Shown here piece by piece: positions 32,699-44,500 of a DNA stretch of 64,000 nucleotides. Below the pieces are notes generated by a model, which did not search any database, was not told the origin of the DNA, and saw nothing but the letters and a program-made list of their open reading frames with translations. The stretch is taken from contig NC_065920.1 of the NCBI RefSeq assembly GCF_024586455.1, positions 73,214,215 through 73,278,214 of the forward strand, in the 5' to 3' direction. The translations under genes and the position numbers were made by a program. The DNA comes from Bactrocera neohumeralis. Taxonomy: Eukaryota; Arthropoda; Insecta; Diptera; Tephritidae. The number at the start of each line of letters is the position of its first letter. Position 1 is the first letter of the stretch.

Positions 32699-32837
32699 TC
32701 AGTGCAATTTTTGAGAACAATTTTATTTTGTTAGAAATCAGGAAAATGTCGGGCCTTGACTGGCTGGTGCGCTGCAAGTTTTCAACTGAAAGTCGACATG
32801 CCAAAATTGCCCGATATCACACCAATGACTGTACTAC
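32699..32837 (+). other. Damaged exon 1 of takeout-like gene 1
   Basis: The frame that joins exon 2 correctly reads LTGWCAASFQLKVDMPKLPD then ITPMTVL, ending at donor GTAAGT (32838). It parallels exon 1 of gene 3 (LNGWCAAQIELSAELPTLPD). Upstream in that frame there is no ATG before a stop at 32732-32734. The only suitable ATG (32746) is in another frame, and the ATG-to-GGCTGG distance is 16 nt against 45 nt in gene 3, a difference of 29 nt that is not a multiple of three. TCAGTG at 32698-32703 could be the initiator. Alternatives: an upstream coding exon spliced at TTAG (32734) or CAG (32740), an assembly or allelic indel, or a pseudogene. Confidence 0.6.
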
Positions 32838-35800
32838 GTAAGTGTGCTGAGTTTCAAAATATAAAAGTTTTATTACAGTATATAAATCTGGATTCAGAAA
32901 AGTATAAGGAAAATGTAATATAAACTAATGTGAAATCCAAGAAATGCTTTCTTAACAATTTATGTGCTAACATATAATATGACTAACATCTAGTTAAATG
33001 AAGCATCAAAGAAATGTTCAACGAAAGTTTCTTACATCGATTGCCAAATATTTCAACAAAAAACTTGAATAACTGTATGGTATACTGCGTTATATCATAG
33101 AAGTGGCGTTTTTCGAAGAGGTTTTCATTGTTCTTCAACGATAAACTGATAATGATAGGAGAAATAACCTTTAGCGGCAACGGCTCCGTTTTAATCCTTT
33201 TGTGTACAGATTGTCAAAAATTTCAACTCAATTGCGAATAACTGTATAATGCGTTATAAAGCAGAAGAGGTGTTTTTTCGAAGAGGTCTTCATGATAAAC
33301 TAGCAGAAATAGTAGAAATAATCTTTAGCGGCAAAGGCTCCGATTTAACCCTCATGTGTACAGAAAGGAAAATTTTTTATTTCGATTGTCAAAAATTTCA
33401 ACTATAAGTCCGAATAACTAAAAACAGCCTTTTTTCAAAATTTTTTTCTCATATAAAAATTAAATATTTTTTTAGAATTTTTTACTGTTACAAACATGCA
33501 CTATTAACAAAGAAACTATTAAATTTTTGAAAAAAATATTTTAAACTCGACCATTAGGAGGCCATTTTTGGTGACCCCTCGGAAAAAATATGCGCTCGCG
33601 TTGGCAGGATAACTGCTTACAGGATCATCTAAAGTGAAAAAATATGTGTTTTAGTTAAAACCTTTACTTAGAAATTGGACGAAAGCAAAAAATTGAAAAT
33701 TTGATTTTTGGCAGACATTTTTACAAAAAATTAGAAAATTTCAGTGAAAATTTTGTGATATTTTTCTTTCAAAAGTTGTTCGAAAAAAATTCTTCATCCT
33801 TTTAAATATCAATATAATTTCAACATGTAAAAAATCTTGTTTTCTTTAAAAATATCATAACATTTGAATCAGTAAGGATACGTTGTTTTAAATACGGATT
33901 CTTGCAGAGCTGATTTCTAAAAATCTGAACTCAGCGACATTTTTTTCTTCTTTCAAAAAATCATAGATTTAAGAGCTTACAAATAAAAATATAATTTTTT
34001 TAAATTAATCCTACGAATGAAGATAACAAAAAAGTTAATAAAAATAAATATTTGTTCAAAAGTTATTAGAATTATTATGACACGGCGCTTTTTAGGAATT
34101 TTGGTTTTTTGAATTAAGATTGCACAAGAATATATAAACTGAGTGATTTTAACTTAAATTAAAATATTTATTTACCATTTCCCATAACCACAATTGGAAT
34201 GTTTAATTTTACAAAAATTTGCTAAACTTTTTGTTTATATGAAATTCGTCACGAACCTGCATATATCAATTTATGAGTCGTCTAACTGCAGCTAATGCGA
34301 ATTTAAGTGATTTCAATAAAAATAGCAATTATTAGTGGTCTAATTGAATTATTTCCGGTATTTACAACTATGTAGTTTGAATTGATATTAAAATTAAGCA
34401 TTGCAAGCTGGCAGTGTGCATACAAATCGCATGCGACAAAAATGTTATGGGACAAATAACTATAAATATCATGCGATAAATTTATAACTAGTCATTCAAT
34501 AAAAAGTTGATTTGAGGTTGGAAAGTATTTATATATAAATTATGATTATTAAATTAAAATATTATTATTATATAATTAAATTAGTGACCTAAACTTCGCT
34601 GTAGAACTCAGAAAAACAAGTTTTAGAAATAAAATTATCACGGAAGAGACACTTTTATTTCGGAATAAAAAAAAATGTAAGAGATGAACGCCATTGAGAA
34701 ACTATACTTTATAGGACTGGTCTATTTGGTAAAATTTGATCAGATGACAAGTAGAGCTTGCATCTCTTCTTTCTACCTTCCTCTGTCTTTTTTTGACCTT
34801 AAAAACTGTACTGAGAAAGTCCAAGCTGCAATTCCAGGTCTAAAATGTTACAGTACTGCTCAAAGATTTTATGAGAAGGTTTTTACAACATAAGGACTCA
34901 AAGGTAAGCCATTGGTCTAATAGACAACTATACTAGATAACTATACTTTTAGAGCAATGGTTTATTTTTGGGTCCGAAGAGTCACCCCTGTTAAAACAAA
35001 TGTTTGATATTAGACGGAAGCAGTCGTTGAAGTCGTCGAAGTTGGCTTTAATATTAACGTTTATTGTTATACTCATCATAATGCAAAATAATGAAGATAA
35101 GTCCACAGAATTTTGGTCCAGCTCTAAAGACAACATCGTCTGCAAGTTAAGAAATAATGATCATAAAACAAGAAAAACCGTTAACTTCGACCGCACCGAA
35201 GCCGTAATACCCTTTAAAAGTGCACTTCTTGTAGCATAAAAGCTTGCAAAAAGAATTTTTTCTTAATTTTGACCGATCAGTTTGTATGGCGGCTATATGC
35301 TATACTGATTTGATCTGAACAATTTCTTCGGATATTGCCCCATTGACTTGAGTAACAATTCATGGCGAATTTCAGGAAGATATCTCCTCAAATTAAACAT
35401 TTTTCCATACAAGACTTTGATTTTATCCAAAAAATTAACAGTTTCTTTAAGAGCAAAAAATGTGTGCAAAGTTTGAGATCGATATCTCGATCGATATCGA
35501 AACTGAGTGAGTATTTTTCGTATATACAGACACACCTGGCCAAATTTTCACAACTTGACATGATTATTTATTCACATACCTACTTTTCAAGGTCTCCAAC
35601 GTTTCCTTCTGTCATTCTGTAATTGTGCCTAATTGTTTAAGAAGTTCATGAAAAGTCTTGCCAAACCTCTTGTCAATTTAGTTGAGAACGAATTCGAAAA
35701 ATAATGTTAAAAAAATGTTGTAACAGTTTCATTATCATTTTAGAGGTTATATCAACACCGAAAAAGAGTAATTTTTAAATGGAAAAACTTAATCTACTTT

Positions 35801-38697
35801 TTCTTCGAGAACTTGCTATTCTATCTTTTTTGGAGAAGTCACTTTTTTAGAGAAAACAATATACAAAAAAAAGTAAATGTTTTGCTGCTTTTCCTGGCTT
35901 GTTTTGCGAGCTTCGTACAAAGTGAGGCCAAACAGTGTACTAAATAGGCGTAACGACAATTTCAAAGCAACAAAACTGAAATTTTAAGTTAAAATTCGTA
36001 ATTGATTTAAAGTAAACATTTGAAGTATATGTCAGCACTGAAACATATCAAAGTCGTTAAATGTGTCCCAACCTAATTAAATTGATGTCAACGAAAGCAA
36101 AATCAGAAAAAATCTAAACTATTATTTGAGAATTTCGGAATTTTTATGAGTAAGCTTAAAAGCATTAGCTTCTGAATGACACACATACGTAATAACGTTT
36201 GAAACATGCTTAGAGCAATGCCAAGGCAATTATGTTGGCGATGTGACTTCGCCGATACGAGAACGAGTAAACACGTGCGCGTATGTACGCATGTGTGCCA
36301 AGGACCTGTGTCACTAACCGCACTGACCACGACAATTAGAATTAGCAATTCCAAGTTGTTGTTGTTACTCTTATAAAGTATTAATGTCACCATTTAAGTT
36401 ATTTAATTGCTAGCAATATATTATTGCTTATTGCTATAATTGCTTATTGTTATTACTTGCCTAATATTATTATTGCTTACATTATTTTCATTTATTTTAG
36501 CGCCTGGTATACCTACATGCGTGGGCACTAATTTAGATCTCAATGCATGCATTATGAATGGACTAAAAGAGGTGAAACCACGTCTCAAGAATGGCATTCC
36601 TGAATTAAGTATACCACCCCTAGATCCCTTGGTCATAGCAAGTCGTAAGGTGGAAATGAGCGACGATTTCGCAAAAGGCTCCTTGAACGTACAGAACTTG
36701 ATTATAAAGGGTATAAGTGAGATCACTGTGGAGAATCTAAATTTTGAAATATATGACGATCACGTGAAGTTGCAATTGACTACAAAATCGCCAAACATTG
36801 AAAAACAAGGCACTTTCCAAGGAGAGTTGGCGGCAGAAAGTGTGAATCTGCAATCCGAGGGGCAGTTCTCTAGCAAATTGAGTAAGTGAAAGGGAAGAGA
36901 GAAATTAAGTGTGCATATTTACATGCTTTTCATGTTGTTTATTATTAGCTGATTTGCAGCTGGACATCGAGGCAGAAGGTGATCTCACAGAGCGTGATGG
37001 TCATAAATACTTGCATTTGAGGTCATTCAATGTTGTACCAGAAATCGGTGATTTGGAATTCAATGCCGACAATTTAGTGTCAGATGAAAGCTTAAGTAAG
37101 TGTGAAAAGAATATTGTTTAATTTTTATTAAAAAACAGAATTTTTCGACTATCCAATATTTATATAAAATATATTAACATTTATAATTTTTATTGATAAC
37201 TTCATTTTATAATTTTTCTTTACAAATACCTTGTGTTTATGCTATTTTCTATATTAATTTATTTTAGGGTTTATCGATATGTAATCCGATATGTTTTAAA
37301 AATTATTTTTGTCGATAAATATACATTTCTCGGCCCTATTTAAAAATTTTCTTATCGAAAGCTTTATTTATTGAAGTTGAAAATTTTTATATTAAAGTAA
37401 CACCTAAAATAAATAAAAGTTTATCGATAAATATCGCTTATTCATTATTTTCAATTTCAACGATAACAAATTTGATATTTTTTCTTTTTAAAAATTTATC
37501 GAAAAACATAGAATTGTCATATTTTGACCTTGTTTTCATGGTTTTTCTTATATTAATTTCCTTAAATGTTTATCGATATATAATCCGAAATATTTTTAAA
37601 AATTATTTTTATCGACATTTTTTTCAAATTTTTATACAGATACCTTACTTATATGATATTTTCTATATAAATTTCATTTAATGTTTATCGATCTATAATT
37701 CGATATATTTTTTAAAATTATTTTTATCCATAAATATAAATTTGTCACTCTTATTTGAACATTTTCCTATCGAAAGATCTGTTAATCAAAGTTAAAAATA
37801 TTGATTGTAAGGTAATTACTAAATGAAAGAAAAATGTATCGATCAATATCGCTATTTCATTAATTTCAATTTCAATGATTATAAATCTGATCTTTTTCCT
37901 TTCAAATATTTATCGAATAATATAAAATTATCTGTTTTTTAATTTTACCCGGCTTTTATTGTATTTTCTATATTCATTTTCTTAAATGTTTACCGATATA
38001 TAATCGGATATATTTTAAAAATTACTTTTATCCATAAATATAAATTTTTCGGTGCTATTTGAATATTTTCTTTTCGAAATATCTATTTATCAAAATTAAA
38101 AATTTTCTATAGTAATTTATTTTAGGGTTTATCGATACATAACCCGATATTCTTTTCAAATTATTTTTATCGATAAATAGAAGTTTCTCAATATTATTAT
38201 ATAATTTTCTTTTCGTAGGCTTTATTTGTTAAGGTTGAAAATTTTAATTTTAAGATAATTCCGAAATTAACTACTAATTTTATCGATAAATTTCGTTTAT
38301 TCATTCTTTTCAATTTAAACGATATAAAATCTGATTTTTTTCTTTTCAAATGTTCATCGATACGTTTACAATTTTCTCTGTTTTGTATTTTTAGGTATTT
38401 TTTATACAAATAATTGTATAAATTTTGTTTTTGTAATTTCTTTATTAATTTCTTGTATTGCATTTCGCTCTCGGCATAACTTTTTCAACCCAATTAAATA
38501 TATACATTAAACTTATGACATTTTTTTCTTATTTATTTTTAGATTCAGTTATTTTGGCCCTTATAAACGCCATTTGGCGTCCATTCTACAAATTACTGGT
38601 AAAAAAAACGCACTCAACTTGGGAACCCATTGCTTTGTTCGTAGCTAATGCATATTTGAATGCTGTGCCATTTGACTTGTTCATTGATACGCCTTAA
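32746..38697 (+). CDS. Takeout/JHBP-like secreted carrier protein, gene 1 (four exons; exon 1 damaged)
   Basis: Exons: about 32746-32837, 36501-36881, 36949-37095 and 38543-38697; every junction is GT-AG and phase 1. Exon 2 carries the family's N-terminal Cys pair (C-x9-C in PTCVGTNLDLNACI), LKNGIPELSIPPLDPLVI, and the amphipathic body SLNVQNLIIKGISEITVENL. Exon 3 has DLQLDIEAEGDL and RDGHKYLHLRSFNV. Exon 4 ends AVPFDLFIDTP. Family members are secreted, bind hydrophobic ligands such as juvenile hormone or related lipids, and act in haemolymph, feeding or chemosensory tissue. The ligand here is unknown. Exons 2 and 3 have exactly the same lengths as in gene 2. Exon 1 is frameshifted in the signal peptide (separate entry). 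Poly(A) signals are at 38783 and 38802. Confidence 0.8.
33038..33420. repeat. Imperfect tandem duplication (~155-170 bp) in intron 1
   Basis: Two units (about 33038-33208 and 33210-33362, plus a partial third) share TTTCGAAGAGGT, GAAATAA-CTTTAGCGGCAA, GGCTCCG and TGTGTACAGA. No coding sense. Confidence 0.6.
33421..35159. other. Intronic AT-rich DNA, no feature recognised
   Basis: Long A/T-rich intron sequence. The ACCCCTCGGAAAAAAT to TGGCAGGATAACTGC stretch (33575-33620) looks like old repeat sequence but cannot be classified. The open frame at 34684-34893 has no family resemblance. Confidence 0.4.
35160..35645 (-). repeat. Interspersed repeat, family A
   Basis: It starts with AAACAAGAAAAACCGTTAAC and a degenerate ACTTCG..CACCGAAG hairpin, and contains GTATGGCGGCTATATGCTAT. 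It ends in a GTCTCCAACGTTTCCTTCTG-type segment, collinear with 52709-53200. Noncoding. Confidence 0.6.
35646..36500. other. Remainder of intron 1, takeout-like gene 1
   Basis: No feature recognised. The minus-strand open frame 36103-36393 shows no family resemblance. Exon 2 begins after TTTATTTTAG at 36500. Confidence 0.4.
37265..38380. repeat. Intronic tandem repeat dense in TATCGATA/CGATA
   Basis: Units beginning GTTTATCGATATATAATCCG start near 37268, 37568, 37682, 37988 and 38129. Full units are about 300 bp and others are truncated to 114-141 bp. They contain many ATCGAT palindromes and roughly fifteen CGATA pentamers. The array fills intron 3 of takeout-like gene 1 (37096-38542). TATCGATA is the DRE motif bound by DREF, and CGATA clusters are bound by BEAF-32 in Drosophila; binding here is inference. 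Confidence 0.65.
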
Positions 38698-38782
38698 AAA
38701 AATGAGCAGTACGTTACTATAAACACTTAATGTTTTGAAAATATTCTATATGTATTTAATCGAAATGAATGTACACGTTGTT

Positions 38783-38807
38783 AATAAAAGAGTTCTACAA
38801 TAATAAA
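38783..38807 (+). terminator. Poly(A) signals of takeout-like gene 1
   Basis: AATAAA at 38783-38788 and 38802-38807, about 86 and 105 bp after the stop codon. Confidence 0.6.
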
Positions 38808-39099
38808 TGTTTTTGTTTTCAGCTGCTAGATGATACTCATACTTAAACTGTTAAATCCACTTGAGGATTATACAAATCCGAATTTTTGGTTTGTATATAC
38901 ATATATCAAATGTACACATACAAACATATGTTCTCCGAAAGTTTGAAGTTTGTCCGGTAAATATTTCTTCAATATTTCGGGATTTGGCAAACCTAGTGTT
39001 GCAATCTGGCAACTTACAACTTTATCGAAAAGTTTGACAACTTTGATGTATGAGCGCTATTTGCGTTGTTTACAGTAACCTAGAATATTCATCTCGGCA

Positions 39100-40085
39100 A
39101 AAGAGTGAATTAAATCGCGAACATTTTTGCGCAACAGTGCACCGATGAACTTGATTAAATTTTTTTCCATGACGCTTCATTAAAGTGCAATGTTTTTCAA
39201 TAGTAAGGTGAATGCAATCGAGGTCGAGGACGACTCCATTTGTCTGCAAGTGATTTTGAAGAAATCAGGAAAACAACTGCAATTTTGATCACTCAAAACA
39301 TTGATTTGATGAGTTATTCCCTGTATAGTCTTCAATTGGCACCGAATGACTTCTTTGGTACAGCAGTGTGAGACCAGCATAACTTCAAATGCGGCGGTTG
39401 GGCAAGTGCGTATTGCCAATGAAACGCAGAAGCAGGCGAGTCATATAGTTGAAGGCCTACCAAAGACTGCGTTGCCTTCTATGCCCAAGTAACCGCTCCG
39501 TAAGCGACAATAGGCCGTACGATCATGGTATACACTCACCTGGCTTGGAGCCTCAGGATCTGCCGGCTAGTCGTCTGCATATCATGAGTGCCTTGGTGGC
39601 TATGGGCAGTGTTAATTCCATGTGCTTATTCCACCGTAAGGTTGAGTCTAAAAACGTTTAAAGTCTAAAAAAGTTGAGTGTAAAAGGGGCTATGGTTGTT
39701 TTTGACTGGTTGATATTTAACCCTACCGTATTGCACCTTCCCTTTACTAGACTTGAGCGCTTTTGGACTATGTCGCAGAGAGTGTTCTCAAATTTACCTC
39801 GCGCCATTATGACAATGTCATGGCGTACCCCTGACACAGAAACTCATTGCTTGTGAGGAACTCAAAAAGCGCATCTACATACTACTAGACTGCATAGTAG
39901 GGGATATAACTCCACCCTATGAGCAGCCCCTCATAGTGCCAAGACCAATCTTACTCTCCTCCACAGTGGTTTTAGCTATCCTAGTACGCAATATAGCCTC
40001 TATCCATCTGTATACTGGAACGCCACATTCCTTTTCTTCAGTGCCTTGATGACGCTTGCGTGGGACGCATTATCAAAAGAACATT
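39100..40085 (-). mobile_element. LINE reverse-transcriptase fragment (I/Jockey-like)
   Basis: Minus-strand codons, with breaks, read FDNASHASVIKALKKRNVAF (about 40070-40010), then R-H-D-I-V-I-M-A-R-G-K-F-E-N-T-L-C-D-I-V (eroded F-A-D-D region near 39810), LDSTLRWNKHMELTLPIATK (about 39640) and IRTCPTAAFEVMLVSHCC (about 39410). These are RT palm, thumb and linker landmarks in the right order. It is 5' and 3' truncated. Probably the same family as the fragments at 40438, 42058 and 44291. Confidence 0.65.
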
Positions 40086-40437
40086 CGGTGTACAGTAACG
40101 GACAATGAAATCTGGAAAACCCGTGGGTTTGTTTTTAAAATTCGATTGTAACCAACAAGTGTAATTTTCTGGCGAAAGGTTTATTCTTTCACATAAATTT
40201 GTGCTCTGTACACGTTTTATAATAACTTTTAGTTTTTTTTCAATAGTTTCAAAATTTATTTCGTGTTCGTGCTTCGTTCGTGCTTCGTTCAAGCTTACAT
40301 ATTATTAGAATCTAAGCGAATTTTAAAGCAGGTTTGTTTTGGATGTACTTTAAATAAAAGAGGATTTTTAATAAAGAATGAATAATAATAGTTAAGTCGC
40401 TATATCCAAATAAGTCTGCTATATAAAATGTTAAATC

Positions 40438-40826
40438 GGAGGTACACAAAATTCCTGTTGGCATTCGATAGAAGAGACTATAGGAAAATGATTGGAATAC
40501 TAACTGGTCACTGTCTGGTGACAGAATGGAGCTGATAGATCGAGAAGACTGCAGGAAATGTCTACAGCAAGGCAACAGGGAAACAATGGATTATCTCTTG
40601 TGCACTTGTTCCGCATTAGCAAGACTACGCTGTAAGCATCTGGGTTTCTCATGGTATGCTACGCTGAAGGAGGTATCGATAGTGAGGCCACAGAGTCTGT
40701 TAAAACTGACAGGCATCATTAAGGATGACTACTTCTCATGAATCTAGTAACTGAACTCCATCAGGTATCGCAAGGGACCATAACTGGTTTTTGCGTGGCT
40801 TATTGGCCTACCAGACTAACCTATGT
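40438..40826 (+). mobile_element. LINE 3' end with zinc motif
   Basis: Codons read MIGILTGHCLVTEW, then DREDCRKCLQQGNRETMDYL, LCTCSALARLRCKHLGFSWY and SIVRPQSLLKLTGIIKDDYF, then a stop at 40739-40741. This is the C-x2-C..H..C tail of ORF2. The 3' UTR ends GGCTTATTGGCCTACCAGAC then TAACCT. Confidence 0.65.
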
Positions 40827-41473
40827 AGATAACTGAACGAAAACATATATATTTTTTTTCTTCCTGCTTATTTTCCTTTAATTGAGAACTTACAGAAACC
40901 AGTTATTATTAACTATATACTATTTAACAGAGAAACAATGAATAACAAACAATTTAAAATAATAGAAATATTATATAGTTACCTTATGTAATTATTCCAC
41001 ATAAACCACTTTTTATATGAAATAAAGGCATTTGTGTAAGTGAGCGTTAGTGCTGTGTATTAAAGCACAAAAAGTTGCATGCTGCATATGGCCAATAATT
41101 GAGCATCGGATCGTGCTTTTAAATGCAGATATTTCAGATTGCGCTATGACATATTTATGCACACACAAATACAGCACATATCTAAATATGATATGTATAC
41201 CGATTTATACATATGTATATATACACATAAATAATAGTTAGCCGGTTAGTTTTGTGTGTTTGCAAGTAAAATCGCAAGACATTATAATCAAATCAATTTT
41301 ATTCTTATTGGAAGGTGCCATAAAACCAGCTGCAGCATTGCAGTTGCATTCAGAAGCCGGTCAGTTGTGGACGCGTCCACCAAGTGTTTGGTGTTTGTGG
41401 TGCATTTCTTAAACGATAAAAGCATAGTAAAGAGTTTGAACTGCAGTGGAGATTTTCAAAGCGCATGCGCGCC

Positions 41474-41480
41474 TATAAAT
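41474..41480 (+). promoter_or_regulatory. Possible TATA box of takeout-like gene 2
   Basis: TATAAAT lies 69 bp upstream of the ATG at 41543. No clean initiator was found at the expected position near 41505, so the assignment is weak. Confidence 0.3.
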
Positions 41481-41542
41481 CGTGAAAAAAAAACAATAAA
41501 TAATAAAACAACGGAAATTTTGTGTTCAATAAAAGTACAAAC

Positions 41543-44500
41543 ATGCATTTGAGACAAGTTTTGGGTCACGCGTGTGTTTTCGTTTTCTTCTGCTGGAGCG
41601 TGTGCGCACAAGATGTGACCACAACATCTGCAGCAACCGCAGCAACAACAACAAATGTTGCTTTAGAAACATCAGCAACAACAACAAGCACTACATTAGA
41701 GGGCGCTAGCACTGCTGAAATATCAAGCACCGCCAGCTCTGTGCCTGCAGTCACCCCTCCAACCACTATATCTGTTAAAACGAGCGATGAGACTAAAGCA
41801 GCCGACAGCGTTGCGAATGCTAATGCAGCAGCAAGTGCTTCGAAGCCGAAGAAATATTTTACAGGTGAGAAAAACATTAATGTTACTACTATATAAAGAG
41901 AATAAAAGTATTTGATAAAATTGAAGAAAAAGTGTTGAAAAGTATAAGTGACCAATCGCAATACAAATAGCATACATTCAAAATAATATATTCGTAAAAA
42001 AAATAAAACAAGTTTGATAGTTAATCCTCAATCTTAGTTTGTTAAAAGTCGCGTCAAGTGCAGGCATCCTGACTACTCTTCTTGAATTTAGCAAGTGAAC
42101 TCCATCTGGTCTCGCACAGAACCAAACTGGTCTATGCTTATTGCTGGCTTATTGGCTTACCAGATTAATTTAACCTAACGTAATCCTCCATATTAAAAAT
42201 CTATTACACTTAGAATACTGTCTATTAAGTTTGGCGCTTGGTGTGTAACACCTGGAAGGAAGCGTCGGAGACCGCCTGTTAATCTGCCTGCCAGTATAAA
42301 GGTTATCTAGTCCTTCAGTTTTTCAGATATCAATACAAAATTTTGCATACGCCCTTCTCTCGCCGAGAACCTACTTATTTGTCGGAATCACCGATATCTG
42401 ATAACTATAACATATAGCTGCCATACAAACTGAACGATGCAAATCAGCTACTTGTATGGAAAACTTTTTTGTTTGACAAGATATATTCATGAAATTTAGC
42501 ATACATTACTCTTTAAAGCAAGGCTATAATTTCTGAATAATTCATTTAGATCGGCGCACTATAGCATATAGCTGTCATACAAACTGACCGATGAAAATCA
42601 GGTTCTTATATGTAAAAGATGTTTATTTGATAAAATATCTTTACACAATTTACCAAAGGCTATTGTGGAAAGCACTGCTACAATATCCGAAAATATTGAA
42701 CTAATTGGCACACTGTAGCAAATAGCTGTCATACAAACTGACCTATCAAAATCAAGACCTTGTAGGAAAAACTTTTTTATTTGATAAGATATGTTAACTA
42801 AATTTGACATAGGTTATTGTCCAAGGCAAGTCTTTAATATCTGAACATATTGTTTAGATCGGACAACTATAGCATATAGCTGCAATACTAATTGAGCGAC
42901 TAAAATCAAGAGAAAGATCTTTTTATACCCTTTTAGTCTATAATAAATGCACCTGTGAAGAGTATTATAGAGTTGGTGCAGCCGATGTTAACGTTTTTAC
43001 TTCCCTTTTTGATTCAAATCCGCAGTTTAGTAGACAAACAGTGCGATCGCCATATATACGTAGATGTATACATACATACATATAGACACTACCATCACAA
43101 CATGTCTGTGCGCTTTTAAGTCTAATTCTACCAAGTATGCTTAAAAACATGACATATAAACCAATTATAAGCACATAATTATCTAATTAGTAATTCGCCG
43201 CACACCGTGTCGTATAAGTAACCTTTCCTGCTGCTAACTTTACATGACCTGCTTCAACACATCAGATGCTTTCTGCTATATTTACTGCTTTTGATTGTTG
43301 CAGAGCATGAAATATTGAAATAATTTTGGCTAAAATAAGACTTTAATTAAAAAAAAATATAAAAAAAATAGAAAAAAATATTAAGAAAAAAAAATTTTTA
43401 AATTAAAAAAAAAATATTTTAACAAAAGTATTTAAAAAAAAATACTGAAAAAAATATCAAAAATTTTTTGTTTTTAATATTGACGGCTTTGTTAGTAGAA
43501 AAACAATCAGATTCAATTTATTTACATATTGCGAAATAATAATTCGACCTCCACACAATTCAAAATCAAATACGATAATTGATTTCAGCTTTTAACGCAA
43601 AAGTTCTTAATTTCATGTGCGCTTTAGTGTTCGCTGTACAAGTATGTGCGTGAATGTATGTATGTATATTATAGTATAGTAGATATATGTGCAACTGTAA
43701 CATTAACCGTGGCTTATTTCTACTCAGTGTATGTTGTTGTTTACTTATTTACATGTGTACACTCTAAGCCGCACAACAACAACAACACCAACAATTGTAG
43801 CGCGTCATAATCACAGCAGCCATTTAAATGAAGGTCAGCCGCTTCGAAGGCAGCATTTCAAGCGCACAATTGTGTGACCTTTGATATGCGCTGATTACGT
43901 GCCTACTAATTTACAATTATCCATTCTAAGATCACTTCGTACACAGATGAATTTATGATATTGACGCAGGGCAAATTGTGTAGGCTTTTTTATTCTGCGC
44001 AAGTTAATAATGCGAATACTAGTTCATTGTTGCAATTATATATATAAATATATATGTGCTTATGCTTGTATATTATTAAGCTAAATTTGCGCTGAAATAA
44101 TGCGCTAGATGTTGTTAGCGCTTTCACATATACATATATTTACTTAAGTAGCACTGATAAGTGTAGACAAAATTTATGATTCATATACATTGTATTATAT
44201 TGTAGTTGTAAGGTAAAATGCGAAATAATGAAAGTGAGTAGTAAAATGTTTTCTGTGAAGATAAGGTATTTATTCAATTGCACATTTTCGTACTAGGTTA
44301 GGTTAGGTTAGGTTACTCTGATAGGCCAATAAGCCACGCATAGATCAGTTTGGTTCATTGTGATGTCAGATCGAGTAGAGTAGTCATCCTTTCGGATGCC
44401 AGATGGACTTCAGTTACTAAGTCTAAGAGTAGTCATCGTTTAGGATGCCTGCGCTTCACGCGAATTTTAACAGACTCTGTGGCCTCACTATCGATATTTC

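Noticed and set aside
39180..39419. First read as a mariner C-terminus (S-L-Q-L-A-P-N-D-F-F on the plus strand)
   Set aside because: The minus strand reads IRTCPTAAFEVMLVSHCC in line with other LINE reverse-transcriptase linker blocks upstream; the plus-strand resemblance is short and isolated.
41566..41977. Minus-strand open frames opposite takeout-like gene 2 exon 1
   Set aside because: Antisense shadows of the Thr/Ala-rich exon; no motif of their own.
44296..44315. Telomere or interstitial telomeric site from TTAGG repeats
   Set aside because: Only four units, placed exactly at the 3' end of a LINE fragment; flies lack TTAGG telomeres.
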